A stretch of DNA of 35,990 nt from Nanobdellota archaeon (lineage in GTDB: Archaea > Nanobdellota > Nanobdellia > Woesearchaeales > B3-WOES): contig JAGLZG010000078.1 of assembly GCA_023131705.1 (NCBI GenBank), positions 1-35,990 of the forward strand, given 5' to 3'. The position numbers were made by a program, and so were the translations under genes. Shown here piece after piece: positions 21,840-29,914 of the stretch (position 1 is the stretch's first letter; every line of letters starts with the position of its first letter). A model generated the notes under the pieces. That model had not been told where the DNA came from. It did not search any database and saw only the letters and a program-made list of their open reading frames with translations.

Positions 21840-22187
21840 ATGGGACAGTGCATGAAGTGCGGAGCAGTGCTGGAAGGGACTGGGACAGTCTGTCCCAATG
21901 GTTGTCCTGAGCCTCAGCCAGCCTCAGACGATAGCAAGGATGCTGAGAGATATATGCTTGAATGTCCAGTTGTCACTGATGCCTGTCAGTGCCTGAAGTG
22001 CCCTCTCTTCACAAAGGAGGATTGTCCCAGAGTTGATCCAGCTCACAAGGTCATGTGTCTTCAATATGATCATGCTTATTATAATTTTTTGAAAGCAATG
22101 CAGGAATTCATTGACGAAAATGGATATATTAAAATAGGGAGGAATGATCTTGCAGCTGGAGCACCCAGGAGGATGCTGAATGTCTAA
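21840..22187 (+). CDS. 115-residue protein with zinc-ribbon head and Cys cluster
   Basis: The N-terminus 'MGQCMKCGAVLEGTGTVCPNGC' region has C-x-x-C twice, a small zinc ribbon. A second Cys group follows ('CQCLKCPLFTKEDC'). The C-terminal ~45 residues are helical ('YYNFLKAMQEFIDENG'). It overlaps the next tiny ORF by 8 nt. The family is unknown; it could be a host-protein or nucleic-acid binder. Confidence 0.6.
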   Translation: MGQCMKCGAVLEGTGTVCPNGCPEPQPASDDSKDAERYMLECPVVTDACQCLKCPLFTKEDCPRVDPAHKVMCLQYDHAYYNFLKAMQEFIDENGYIKIGRNDLAAGAPRRMLNV

Positions 22188-22266
22188 AAAAAAGAAGGCT
22201 GTCAGGAAAAAGAAGCTCAGGAAGATGAAGAGCCTGAGCAGGAGAATCAACAGGAGGAAAAAATGA
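22180..22266 (+). CDS. 28-residue extremely basic peptide
   Basis: ATG 22180, 6 nt after AGGAGG, to TGA 22264-22266. Of 28 residues, 17 are Lys or Arg (MSKKKKAVRKKKLRKMK...). It overlaps both neighbours in the ATGA/TAA manner, so it fits a coupled chain. It could bind nucleic acid or membranes. It could also be a chance A-rich frame, but the correct signals at both ends argue otherwise. Confidence 0.5.
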   Translation: MSKKKKAVRKKKLRKMKSLSRRINRRKK

Positions 22267-22571
22267 GAGAGCTGAATATCAAGATAACTTGTGGAGACCA
22301 TGATCCTGAGAAGGTCAACTATGATCAGGCAGCGATCACAGGGAATGAGAGATTTTATCTCTATGAGATACCAATCATCTTGACCAGATTCCTCTGTTCC
22401 CTGCTCTTGGAGGCTGATGTGCATGGGATCAGGCATGATCAGCTGTTGAGGGATGTTGAAGAGATTCCTCATGATTGTGGCACTTGTGCTGCATCAGTTG
22501 AAGAGTGTCCTCACTCTGCTGATGGAGGAGTTGATGGTGGGACTGAATGCACTTCATGGAAACCAGCATGA
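22263..22571 (+). CDS. 102-residue hypothetical protein with Cys-rich end
   Basis: The ATGA overlaps the basic peptide's stop. The N-terminus 'MRELNIKITCGDHDPEKV' is strand-like, the middle helical, and the C-terminus 'DCGTCAASVEECPHSADGG' holds several Cys. No family recognised. It is coupled to a tiny membrane ORF behind it. Confidence 0.55.
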   Translation: MRELNIKITCGDHDPEKVNYDQAAITGNERFYLYEIPIILTRFLCSLLLEADVHGIRHDQLLRDVEEIPHDCGTCAASVEECPHSADGGVDGGTECTSWKPA

Positions 22572-22651
22572 TTGATCCAACATCATTCTGTTATGGATTG
22601 TATGTTGGGGTTGTCATAATGTTGTTTCTCTGGCTTGTTGTTAAATATTAA
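22568..22651 (+). CDS. 27-residue single-span membrane peptide
   Basis: The ATGA overlaps the previous stop. Almost the whole peptide is a membrane span ('LYVGVVIMLFLWLVVKY') with a short N-terminus. The coupling and the clean hydrophobic design support translation. The role is unknown. Confidence 0.5.
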   Translation: MIDPTSFCYGLYVGVVIMLFLWLVVKY

Positions 22652-22670
22652 ACGTTAACAAAGGGGAGAG

Positions 22671-23213
22671 ATGAAACTGGCAGAATACAATAAAATCAAA
22701 AAGGATGTCATTGACAAGGGATATATCAAGGATATCCAGTGGGCTCAAAACATAAAGCCTCCAACTGCTGCTGCTGAATTCTGCATTGAATACATTCATG
22801 TTGTGATCAACAGTGGCATGAAAAATCAGATTGCAAATGAGATTTTCAAAAGAGTGATTCAGGCAATTCATCAGGGAGTTGACATTGCAAGAGTCTTCAA
22901 TCACACAGGGAAAGTCAATGCAATCAAATCTGTCTGGATAAAGAGACATAAAATCTGGGAGGAATATCAAAAGACAGACCTCAAATTGAGTTATCTTCAG
23001 ACTCTTCCATATATCGGCAACATAACCAAGTATCATCTGGCAAGGAATCTGGGGACTGATTGCTGCAAGCCAGACAGACATCTGATGAGGATTGCAGCAA
23101 AGTATCACTCAACTCCAGAAGAGCTTTGCGGCGAGTTGTCTGAAAAGTCAGGAGACAGGATTGGAGTTGTTGATGTTGTATTGTGGAGAGCTGGAAATCT
23201 GAAATTGATATAA
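22671..23213 (+). CDS. HhH DNA-glycosylase-like protein
   Basis: This 180-residue protein has 'LPYIGNITKYHLARNLG' (residues 112-128), a helix-hairpin-helix, followed by 'CCKPDRHLMRIA' with Asp135 at the position of the catalytic aspartate of the EndoIII/HhH-GPD family. The lysine of bifunctional enzymes (G-R-K-T) is replaced by Ile (G-N-I-T), so if active it should be a monofunctional glycosylase. No iron-sulphur Cys loop is present. Possible substrates are alkylated, deaminated or otherwise modified bases. The leader CGTTAACAAAGGGG precedes ATG. Confidence 0.65.
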   Translation: MKLAEYNKIKKDVIDKGYIKDIQWAQNIKPPTAAAEFCIEYIHVVINSGMKNQIANEIFKRVIQAIHQGVDIARVFNHTGKVNAIKSVWIKRHKIWEEYQKTDLKLSYLQTLPYIGNITKYHLARNLGTDCCKPDRHLMRIAAKYHSTPEELCGELSEKSGDRIGVVDVVLWRAGNLKLI

Positions 23214-23234
23214 TCTTAACAAAGGGGAGCAATT

Positions 23235-23813
23235 ATGAATCTAAAGGAAATTGTCCAGCAGTTGGAAGACTGTGAATTCACTTGTCAGGGAGGCAGCATC
23301 ACAGAGAATGCTGCCTTTGATGAATTGAAAAAAGCAGCTGAGACATCATGCCTGATTGATATCCAGTGGCTGGAGCACACAAAGGATGATGTCCTTGCAA
23401 GGATAGGGGTCAGGGATCAGGAGCGAGCTGCTGAGGATAAGATGTATAATACAGGAGCATATAATTTTTATTTCGAGCTTCTGAAGCTGGTCAGGAGGGA
23501 GATTGAGGGGAATCCTCATGATGAAGCTGTCTCCAGATCATTCAAGGCATCATCAGCCTTTGCAATCATCCAGAGTGCTCATGACAAGGCTCTGAAGAAT
23601 TTTCCTGAATTCCCAGCTGATCCTATTCATGCAGCATCCATTCTGGCTGAGGAAGCTGGAGAGGTCTGCAAGGCTGCAAATCAGATCACATATGAAGATG
23701 GACTATATACAGACCTCATGAAAGAGGCAGCTCACACTGGAGCAATGGCAGCCAGAATCCTGACTCACATTCTGGATATGCAGGAGAATCCCTCTTCCCA
23801 GCTGAGAGGATAA
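23235..23813 (+). CDS. MazG-like protein with extra N-terminal region
   Basis: The leader TCTTAACAAAGGGG precedes ATG. The product is 192 residues. The C-terminal ~70 residues contain 'ILAEEAGEVCKAANQ' (EE-x-x-E at 139-143) and a helix 'KEAAHTGAMAARILTHI', typical of the all-alpha NTP pyrophosphohydrolase fold (MazG/dUTPase-like). The N-terminal ~120 residues are unassigned, with 'DQERAAEDKMYNTG'. It may cleanse or tune nucleotide pools; phage MazG proteins are also proposed to lower host alarmone levels. Confidence 0.65.
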   Translation: MNLKEIVQQLEDCEFTCQGGSITENAAFDELKKAAETSCLIDIQWLEHTKDDVLARIGVRDQERAAEDKMYNTGAYNFYFELLKLVRREIEGNPHDEAVSRSFKASSAFAIIQSAHDKALKNFPEFPADPIHAASILAEEAGEVCKAANQITYEDGLYTDLMKEAAHTGAMAARILTHILDMQENPSSQLRG

Positions 23814-24059
23814 ATGAGAGAGCTGATCTTCAGAATCAGAGATGGATTCAGGAGTCTGATCCATCTCTATTTTTTGGGACAGGCTCAGAAGAGTCTGGAG
23901 ATCATGGATGGACATCTGGAATTCCAGTGTCAATATGGTCTGTATCCAAAGAATTCACTCATTGCAGCTCAACTGAATCTGCTGCTTGTATGGATTGACT
24001 TCATGATTCAGATTGCAACTGTATTCTACAACGTCAAGAACGTCAAGGAGGAGTCATGA
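23814..24059 (+). CDS. 81-residue hypothetical protein
   Basis: ATG begins 3 nt inside the end of the MazG-like frame region (TAAATG). The sequence is amphipathic and rather hydrophobic toward the C-terminus ('LIAAQLNLLLVWIDFMIQI'), so it may associate with membrane. The final ATGA overlaps the next gene. No family recognised. Confidence 0.5.
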   Translation: MRELIFRIRDGFRSLIHLYFLGQAQKSLEIMDGHLEFQCQYGLYPKNSLIAAQLNLLLVWIDFMIQIATVFYNVKNVKEES

Positions 24060-24286
24060 TGAAAAAAGGACAATCAACTGCATCTCTTGGAATGGTCAAT
24101 GATTTCACTGGTAAAGAGAGAGACTATGGATTGGCAACAGTGATTGACATTGAAGGAAAATATGTCAAAGTGAAAGCAGTGCCAAAATTAGGAAAAAAAT
24201 TCAAGACATTCTGGCTGATGATCACTCCAGAGATTGAGGAGAAATTTGAAGCAGGAGGAATTAATGTTGAGGGAGGAGGATGCTGA
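24056..24286 (+). CDS. 76-residue hypothetical protein
   Basis: Starts at ATGA overlapping the previous stop, after AAGGAGG. Strand-rich middle ('YGLATVIDIEGKYVKVKAV') suggests a small beta barrel. The C-terminus is Gly-rich. No family recognised. Confidence 0.5.
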   Translation: MMKKGQSTASLGMVNDFTGKERDYGLATVIDIEGKYVKVKAVPKLGKKFKTFWLMITPEIEEKFEAGGINVEGGGC

Positions 24287-24287
24287 T

Positions 24288-24539
24288 ATGGGAAGGATTG
24301 AAATCACAGGAAGACAGCTCCTTGAGCTCTGCATTCAGGGACTCAAGAATAGAAGAGTCAAGCAGACACTGGAGTTGATGAGGGATGCCTTGAAGCAAGC
24401 TGATGAAGACATGGAGATATTTATTGATAAAAGACAGAAGCTCTCAGGGAATGTCCTTGCATGGCTGGGAGTCAACAGAGACAAGCTGCCAGCTGAGGCA
24501 GTTGACAGACTGCAAAACATCTGCAATAAAGGAGATTGA
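24288..24539 (+). CDS. 83-residue helical hypothetical protein
   Basis: Start ATG 24288 chosen for GGAGGAGG 8 nt upstream; an earlier in-frame start lies inside the preceding gene. Fully helical and charged ('LKNRRVKQTLELMRDALKQ'). No family recognised. Confidence 0.5.
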   Translation: MGRIEITGRQLLELCIQGLKNRRVKQTLELMRDALKQADEDMEIFIDKRQKLSGNVLAWLGVNRDKLPAEAVDRLQNICNKGD

Positions 24540-24540
24540 T

Positions 24541-24777
24541 ATGCCAGATATAAAAGAGAATCTGAGGACAATGCTTATTGACAACATAACAAAGACTTTT
24601 AAAGACACTCATCTCAAAATAGAGGTCAAGGATGGATTCCTGACAATTGACATTGTTGATTCAGAAGATAAGGAGCTCTTCTTGATGGACAAGGCAAGGC
24701 TGCCTCATATCAGGAAAGCATTTCAATTCAGATATAAAAGTCCAATAGTCATGAATGTTGATATATCTACAAATTGA
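24541..24777 (+). CDS. 78-residue hypothetical protein
   Basis: AAAGGAG lies 5-6 nt before ATG 24541. Alternating charged and hydrophobic residues ('HLKIEVKDGFLTIDIVD') suggest a beta sheet. No family recognised. Confidence 0.5.
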   Translation: MPDIKENLRTMLIDNITKTFKDTHLKIEVKDGFLTIDIVDSEDKELFLMDKARLPHIRKAFQFRYKSPIVMNVDISTN

Positions 24778-24788
24778 GGAGATTGACA

Positions 24789-25004
24789 ATGGCAAATATT
24801 AAAACAACAGTGACATTCATATCCTTCCAGATTCAGGAGACTCAGACAATTGCAACTATTCAATATAAGATTGAGCCAGAGGAGGGGGCTGTCTGGGGAG
24901 GAGGGAAGAGAATGAAATCTTTTCCTCCTGAGAAGTCTGTTGTTGATATCATGCTGGAGGAGATTCCTTCTTATAACTTTATGCAATGGGAGAGGGCTGA
25001 ATGA
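24789..25004 (+). CDS. 71-residue hypothetical protein
   Basis: GAGGAG precedes ATG 24789. Strand-rich N-terminus ('TTVTFISFQIQETQTIATI'), then Gly/Lys loop and helix. Overlaps the nuclease-like gene by ATGA. No family recognised. Confidence 0.5.
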   Translation: MANIKTTVTFISFQIQETQTIATIQYKIEPEEGAVWGGGKRMKSFPPEKSVVDIMLEEIPSYNFMQWERAE

Positions 25005-25474
25005 AGCATAGTGAATTGGTGCAAATTGCTGCAAAGTGGATGAGAGGAAAATATCTGATTGTGATCACTGAAATGGCAAGCGGAGCAGGAGAGGAAGCTG
25101 ATGTCATTGGATTCAATGGATATAACAGCACTCTCATTGAATGCAAAGCATCTATCATGGATTTTAATACTGACAAATACAAATCTTACAGAAGATATCC
25201 AGAGTCAGGCATGGGAAGTCAAAGATATTACTTTACAATTGGAAAGCTCTTGCATCCACAGAATCTCCCTGAAGGCTGGGGACTTCTTGAATTGCATGGG
25301 AAAAGAGTGTATAATATACGTAATTCTGTGAATTTTAAAAAAGATTACAGGAAAGAGTTGTCTCTGTTGACAAGCGCAATCAGAAGGATAGGAAAAACAG
25401 CTCCCAAAGGAATTAGTGTCAGATGTTATCCATACAAGACAAAGAACAGAGCATCTATACATATTGATATTTAA
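25001..25474 (+). CDS. PD-(D/E)XK nuclease-like protein (MmcB-like)
   Basis: This 157-residue protein has the sequence 'EEADVIGFNGYNSTLIECKAS' with Asp34 ... Glu47-x-Lys49, the D-x(n)-E-x-K core of the PD-(D/E)XK fold. It is followed by 'MDFNTDKYKSYRRYP' and 'QRYYFTIGKLLHP...LPEGWGLLE', which resemble MmcB/DUF-type repair nucleases that use 'DF..D.K' and 'GWGL' segments. The likely role is DNA processing or repair at branched or damaged DNA. The last bases before the terminase region contain the CAACCTCA repeats. Confidence 0.65.
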   Translation: MKHSELVQIAAKWMRGKYLIVITEMASGAGEEADVIGFNGYNSTLIECKASIMDFNTDKYKSYRRYPESGMGSQRYYFTIGKLLHPQNLPEGWGLLELHGKRVYNIRNSVNFKKDYRKELSLLTSAIRRIGKTAPKGISVRCYPYKTKNRASIHIDI

Positions 25475-25542
25475 AGATACAACCTCACAGATACAACCTC
25501 AAGAAAACAACCTCACTTGACAGAGGCTCTGAAAAGAGCTTC
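25475..25542 (+). promoter_or_regulatory. Triple CAACCTCA repeat with 14-nt period and GAAA-tetraloop hairpin
   Basis: CAACCTCA occurs at 25480-25487, 25494-25501 and 25508-25515, exactly 14 nt apart; the first two lie in AGATACAACCTCA. Just downstream GAGGCTCT (25523-25530) pairs with AGAGCTTC (25535-25542) over a GAAA loop. This fills the gap before the terminase small subunit. It could be a terminase recognition site, an operator or an RNA element; there is no U-tract, so it is not a standard terminator. Confidence 0.55.
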
Positions 25543-25571
25543 ATCCTCTCATATTATATCAGGACTCAAAA

Positions 25572-26093
25572 ATGGCTCTTGAAAAGAAGGTTATTGATGC
25601 AGACTTCCTCCTGCTGTTGGAGGACACTGTTGCTGCTGGAGCAGATTCAAATCATAAGATTGCAGAAGCTCTGGATTGGGCTGATTCAACATGGAAAAAT
25701 TATAGATATGGAAGAGGCAAAAAGAAACATTATGCCAAATTCAAGCAACCAATTGAAACTGCCATAAAAAAAGGAATTGCCAGACGCAAGGACACAATCC
25801 TCAGAATTGCTGAAGATGCAATAGTCAAGCAATTGCAAGGATGGGAATATGATGAGGTCACAACCACTGAAAAGAATATCCCTGTTGGAAGATTCAAGAA
25901 TGGGAAAATCATCTGGGGGACAGAGATATCAAGGAAGGTTGTCACAAAGAGAGTCCTCCCCAATGCCATGATCACTATTTTTTCAGCTGTGAATTGTGGA
26001 GATGGAAAGTGGATGAGCATCAACAATCCTCCAGCTGCTGGAGACAGTGACAGAGAAGGAATCCTCAAGAACATTGACAAGATGCTGGAATAA
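25572..26093 (+). CDS. Terminase small subunit
   Basis: This 173-residue protein lies directly before the large subunit. 'NHKIAEALDWADSTWKNYRY' (about residues 27-46) is a helix-turn-helix of the type used by phage small terminases to bind packaging sites. Central helices follow, and the C-terminal region ('NCGDGKWMSINNPPAAGDSDREG') may contact the large subunit. No strong ribosome binding site is visible before ATG. Family assignment is by layout and HTH, since small terminases diverge strongly. Confidence 0.75.
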   Translation: MALEKKVIDADFLLLLEDTVAAGADSNHKIAEALDWADSTWKNYRYGRGKKKHYAKFKQPIETAIKKGIARRKDTILRIAEDAIVKQLQGWEYDEVTTTEKNIPVGRFKNGKIIWGTEISRKVVTKRVLPNAMITIFSAVNCGDGKWMSINNPPAAGDSDREGILKNIDKMLE

Positions 26094-26099
26094 TGTCAA

Positions 26100-27317
26100 A
26101 TGAAGCTATTTAATAAACAAAAAGTAAGCATCCTCAAGTCCAACAAGAGGATCAACATCTGGGAGGGATCGGTCTCTTCAGGGAAGACCATTGCATCCAT
26201 AGTCAGATGGATTCAATATATTGGCAATGCTCCAACTGGCAATCTCATCATGACAGGCAAGACAGACAGGGCTCTCAGGAGGAATGTTATTGACATCATG
26301 CAGCTCCTGATTGGAAATGATATGCAATACTTCTCAGGGAAGGGAGAGATTGATCTCTGGGGCAGAAAAATATTCACCTATGGAGCAAATGATGAGAGAG
26401 CTGAAGGGAAGATCAGGGGACTGACAGCTGCTGGATCATACTGTGATGAGATCACGCTCTATCCTGAATCATTCTGGAAGATGCTCCTCTCAAGAAATAG
26501 AGTTGGAGGAGCAAAGATATTTGGCACAACCAACACTGACAATCCTCTTCACTGGCTCAAAGTTGACTTTCTTGACAGAATAAAAGAACTGAGTCTGGCA
26601 AGTTTTCACTTCGGTCTGGAAGACAACATCTTTCTTCCAGCAGATTACATTGAGAACATCAAAAAAGAATATACAGGTCTCTGGTTCATGAGATTTATTC
26701 TGGGACTCTGGGTTGCTGCTGAGGGAGCAATATATGATTTCTTTGATGAGGACATTCACACAATCAAGCAAGCTCCAGAGGCAGATTATTATGTTGTTGG
26801 AGTGGACTATGGAACACAGAATCCCTGTGTCTTCCTGCTCTTTGGAGTAAAGAACAGACCGACTCATGGACAGCCTAAAATCTGGTGTGAGAAAGAGTAT
26901 TATTATCATGGAAAGAAGGCTCAGAAGCAGAAAACAGATTCCCAATATGCAAGAGACTTCAAGAACTTTCTGGGAGATATTAAACCGAGAGCCATATACA
27001 TTGATCCCTCTGCAACTTCTTTTATTGCACAATTAAAATCAAAGAGTATATTTAATATTAAGACGGCAGATAATGATGTTGACAATGGGTTGAGACTTCA
27101 GGCAACAATGCTCCAGAAAAGATCATATAAAATATGCCAGTCCTGTCCCATGACAATCAAGGAGTATTATGGATACATCTGGGATCAGAAAGCCTCACTC
27201 AGAGGACTTGACAAGCCCAAAAAAGAGAATGATCACACAAAGGATGCTGAGAGATATGCTCTGTATACTAAATTTGGAGGGAAAGTTCTTGATTATACAA
27301 AACTATTAACTTTATAA
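26100..27317 (+). CDS. Terminase large subunit
   Basis: This 405-residue protein is the packaging ATPase/nuclease. The Walker A motif is G23-S-V-S-S-G-K29-T30, Walker B ends Asp116-Glu117 ('GSYCDEITLYPESF'). The C-terminal RNase H-like nuclease begins 'VVGVDYGTQNPCVFLLFG' with its first Asp, and 'AIYIDPSATSF' gives the second. The G-S-x-x-S-G-K-T form and length match the PBSX/TIGR01547 group. The ribosome binding site is weak, so translation may couple to the small subunit. The packaging mode (cos or headful) cannot be read from this sequence. Confidence 0.92.
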   Translation: MKLFNKQKVSILKSNKRINIWEGSVSSGKTIASIVRWIQYIGNAPTGNLIMTGKTDRALRRNVIDIMQLLIGNDMQYFSGKGEIDLWGRKIFTYGANDERAEGKIRGLTAAGSYCDEITLYPESFWKMLLSRNRVGGAKIFGTTNTDNPLHWLKVDFLDRIKELSLASFHFGLEDNIFLPADYIENIKKEYTGLWFMRFILGLWVAAEGAIYDFFDEDIHTIKQAPEADYYVVGVDYGTQNPCVFLLFGVKNRPTHGQPKIWCEKEYYYHGKKAQKQKTDSQYARDFKNFLGDIKPRAIYIDPSATSFIAQLKSKSIFNIKTADNDVDNGLRLQATMLQKRSYKICQSCPMTIKEYYGYIWDQKASLRGLDKPKKENDHTKDAERYALYTKFGGKVLDYTKLLTL

Positions 27318-27328
27318 AGGAGAATTGC

Positions 27329-28621
27329 ATGGCTGAAAAGAAGGGAATCAAAAAATTTGTTTCTGATGGATGGATCAATCTCCTCACTGGTCTTGGTATC
27401 ATGAACAAGGACAGCAGGGTATCAACAACCTTTGGAGCTGCCATGACCTTGACAGAGTCAATGCTCAATCAGATGTATAGAGGAGATGGATTTGCAAGGA
27501 GGGTTATTGATCTGGTTGCAAATGAAATGGTCAGGAAGTGGATCAAAATTGAGGGAGATGCTGAAGGAAGGCTCCTGAAAAAGCTCAAGGACTTGAAAGC
27601 AAAGAAGATGTTCAGGAAGGCTCTCAAATGGAATAGGCTGCATGGAGGAGCTCTGATTGTTATGGGAATTGATGATGGAAGACCTATGGAAGAGGAGCTC
27701 TATGAGGATGGAATCAGAGACATCCACTATCTGAAAGTATATGACAGATGGAGATGCAACATCATCAAGAGATACACTGATCCAGAAAAAAACAATTATA
27801 GAGAGCCAGAGCAATATATGATCAGCACTCACACTGGAGCAGCCTTCACAATCCATGAGAGCAGAGTGTTGAGATTTGATGGAGCTGAGACTCCAGACTT
27901 GATTCTTGCAAGGAATAACGGCTGGCATGATTCAGAGCTTCAAGCTCCATATTCAGCTCTGAGGTCTCTGGGAAATGTATATGGCAGTGCTGAATCAATC
28001 ATCAGCTTTTTTGAGACTGGCATCCTATCAATACAAGGACTCTCTGAGATGATTGCATCAGGAGAGGAAGAGCACATCAAGACAAGGCTGGAGCTGTTGA
28101 ACCTGTCCAAGAGTGTGATCAATACTATCCTCATTGACTCAGAGGAAAAATTTGAGAAAAAGTCTTCCTCTGTCAGAGGACTTCCTGATCTGATAAATAA
28201 ATTCACAGAGGCATTGAGTGCATCAACAGGACTCCCAATTTCCCTGCTGATGGGAAGAGCTCCAGCTGGACTGAATGCAACTGGAGAGGGAGACAAGATC
28301 AATTTTTATGATAACATTTCCTCTGAGCAGGAAGAGAAGATGTATGATCAGCTGATCAGGCTTTGTCAAATAATCATGATGGGATCACAGACTGACTTCA
28401 AGGGAAAAGAGCTTGAGGAATGGGATGTGATATTCAATCCTCTCTGGCAGCTCACAGAGAAGGAAGAGGCAGAGCTCAGGAAGATCATTGCTGAAAAGGA
28501 TGAGATTGAAATCAACTCCAATATTGTTGAGCCAGAGGAAGTCAGAGAGTCCAGATATGGAGGCAATAAATACAGCATTGAGACTGAGATCAAAGAGGAA
28601 GGCGAAAGAGAAGAGGACTGA
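27329..28621 (+). CDS. Portal protein (DUF1073-like)
   Basis: AAAGGAG precedes ATG. The 430-residue protein contains 'TLTESMLNQMYRGDGFARRVID', 'LHGGALIVMGIDDGRP', and later 'GLPISLLMGRAPAGLNATGEGD', a combination typical of DUF1073 (Mu-like/gp13-like) portals. It should form the dodecameric ring that takes up the terminase and joins the connector. The C-terminal ~70 residues are acidic. It sits in the canonical order terminase, portal, F-like. Confidence 0.85.
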   Translation: MAEKKGIKKFVSDGWINLLTGLGIMNKDSRVSTTFGAAMTLTESMLNQMYRGDGFARRVIDLVANEMVRKWIKIEGDAEGRLLKKLKDLKAKKMFRKALKWNRLHGGALIVMGIDDGRPMEEELYEDGIRDIHYLKVYDRWRCNIIKRYTDPEKNNYREPEQYMISTHTGAAFTIHESRVLRFDGAETPDLILARNNGWHDSELQAPYSALRSLGNVYGSAESIISFFETGILSIQGLSEMIASGEEEHIKTRLELLNLSKSVINTILIDSEEKFEKKSSSVRGLPDLINKFTEALSASTGLPISLLMGRAPAGLNATGEGDKINFYDNISSEQEEKMYDQLIRLCQIIMMGSQTDFKGKELEEWDVIFNPLWQLTEKEEAELRKIIAEKDEIEINSNIVEPEEVRESRYGGNKYSIETEIKEEGEREED

Positions 28622-28623
28622 TC

Positions 28624-29568
28624 ATGGCAAAAAGGATCATAGTCAATGAGGGTGTGAGGAATGCCATGAAGCAAGCAGGGAAGAGGAAGATTGGCAAGCC
28701 TCCAAAGATGCTCCATCCCAGCTCTATTGAGAGGACATACTTCAAATATCTGGCATCACTTGTCAGGGAATGGAGAGGATTGGCTGAGGAGATGATCTCC
28801 CCTCATCTGGAGTCATTGGTTGCTGAGGCTGATATGCTGAGAGGAGATCAGCTCAAGCTTGATGGATGGGGTGAGAATGCAACTCAGATAATCAATGATA
28901 TGCAAATCAAGGTCAATCAGACTCTCAAGGGATTCAGGGATGTTGCTGGAAATATTGGACAGAGGACAGCGAATTGGCATGACAAGGAATGGAGAAAGTT
29001 CCTAAAGTCAACTGTTGGAGTCCCTCTCCTGCCAAGAGAGTTTTGGCTGGGAGATATGGTCTCATCCTTCACAGAGCAGAATTCAGCCTTGATCAAGAAT
29101 GCAGCTCAGTCAGTCCATGATGATATTCAGGGAATTGTCCAGAGGGGAGTTGCCAGTGGAGCAAGGCATGAAAAGATCAGAGGTCAAATTTTCGGGACAA
29201 AGCTGAAAAGGGGAATCTTCAGGAAGCTGATCACCAGAGTCAAGCTTATTGCAAGGGATCAGGTCTCAAAGCTGAATGGAGACCTCAATCAGCAGAGACA
29301 GAATGATCTGGGAGTCAGGAGATACAGATGGAGGACATCCAGAGATGAGAGAGTCAGAGAGAATCATGTTGTCAAGGAAGGCAACATATACAGCTGGGAC
29401 AAGCCTCCTCCAGACACTGGACATCCTTCTGAAGACCCCCAATGCAGATGTTATGCTGAGGCAGTGATCTCTGATATTGTTGGAGAGGAATTTGCAGAGC
29501 CTAAAGAGCTTGAGAAGGGATGGAAAAAAAGAGCTCTGGCAGACATCAAAGCAAAGAGGAAAAAATGA
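28624..29568 (+). CDS. Minor head protein, Mu gpF / SPP1 gp7-like
   Basis: The product is 314 residues. The C-terminal domain 'KLIARDQVSKLNGDLNQQRQ' then 'YRWRTSRDERVRENHV' and 'PSEDPQCRCYAEAVI' is the F/gp7 head-morphogenesis signature, ending in the C-x-C motif. The N-terminal ~150 residues are helical. Such proteins bind the portal and are packaged in the head; in some phages they are ejected with DNA. The ribosome binding site is moderate (GAAGAGGACTG). A tiny ORF is coupled to its stop. Confidence 0.88.
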   Translation: MAKRIIVNEGVRNAMKQAGKRKIGKPPKMLHPSSIERTYFKYLASLVREWRGLAEEMISPHLESLVAEADMLRGDQLKLDGWGENATQIINDMQIKVNQTLKGFRDVAGNIGQRTANWHDKEWRKFLKSTVGVPLLPREFWLGDMVSSFTEQNSALIKNAAQSVHDDIQGIVQRGVASGARHEKIRGQIFGTKLKRGIFRKLITRVKLIARDQVSKLNGDLNQQRQNDLGVRRYRWRTSRDERVRENHVVKEGNIYSWDKPPPDTGHPSEDPQCRCYAEAVISDIVGEEFAEPKELEKGWKKRALADIKAKRKK

Positions 29569-29648
29569 CAGGGATTCACAGGCATCAGACTCCATTTGCT
29601 GGAGATCATGGGATCAGATTTGAACAGAAGGAATTTGTCAGATCATGA
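29565..29648 (+). CDS. 27-residue possible coupled peptide
   Basis: ATGA overlaps the stop of the F-like gene, and its own TGA overlaps the next start. The peptide 'MTGIHRHQTPFAGDHGIRF' has several His. Translation is plausible by coupling; function unknown. Confidence 0.4.
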   Translation: MTGIHRHQTPFAGDHGIRFEQKEFVRS

Positions 29649-29851
29649 TGAATCAAAAGACTCAGACATCAATCACTGAATTGATCAAGTCTCTGACTCA
29701 ATATCTTGCTGATTATTTATCCAGAAAATTTACAGGGAATATTGTGGTCACTATAAACTGTAAGGATGGAGGAATTGCAAGCACTTCAGTCAATATCAAT
29801 CATGATTTGCCCATCATAAAAAACGAGAATAAGGCAAGCCCCAAAACTTGA
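29645..29851 (+). CDS. 68-residue hypothetical protein
   Basis: Starts at ATGATG overlapping the tiny ORF. Helical N-terminus ('TELIKSLTQYLADYLSRKF') then strands. Similar small proteins sit between head genes in many phages. No family recognised. Confidence 0.5.
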   Translation: MMNQKTQTSITELIKSLTQYLADYLSRKFTGNIVVTINCKDGGIASTSVNINHDLPIIKNENKASPKT

Positions 29852-29879
29852 GCTCCTGTCAACTGCCTAAAAAAAGTTG

Positions 29880-29908
29880 TTGCAATTTCCTGATTTTTTA
29901 ACTATTAT
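29880..29908 (+). promoter_or_regulatory. Sigma70-like promoter before the capsid operon
   Basis: TTGCAA (29880-29885), 17-nt spacer, TATTAT (29903-29908). It lies in a gap without a gene and is followed only ~60 nt later by a strong terminator. Confidence 0.5.
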
Positions 29909-29914
29909 TAAGAT

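Noticed and set aside
25517..25557. Promoter TTGACA with TATTAT before the terminase
   Set aside because: The spacing between the two boxes is about 30 nt, far from 16-18.
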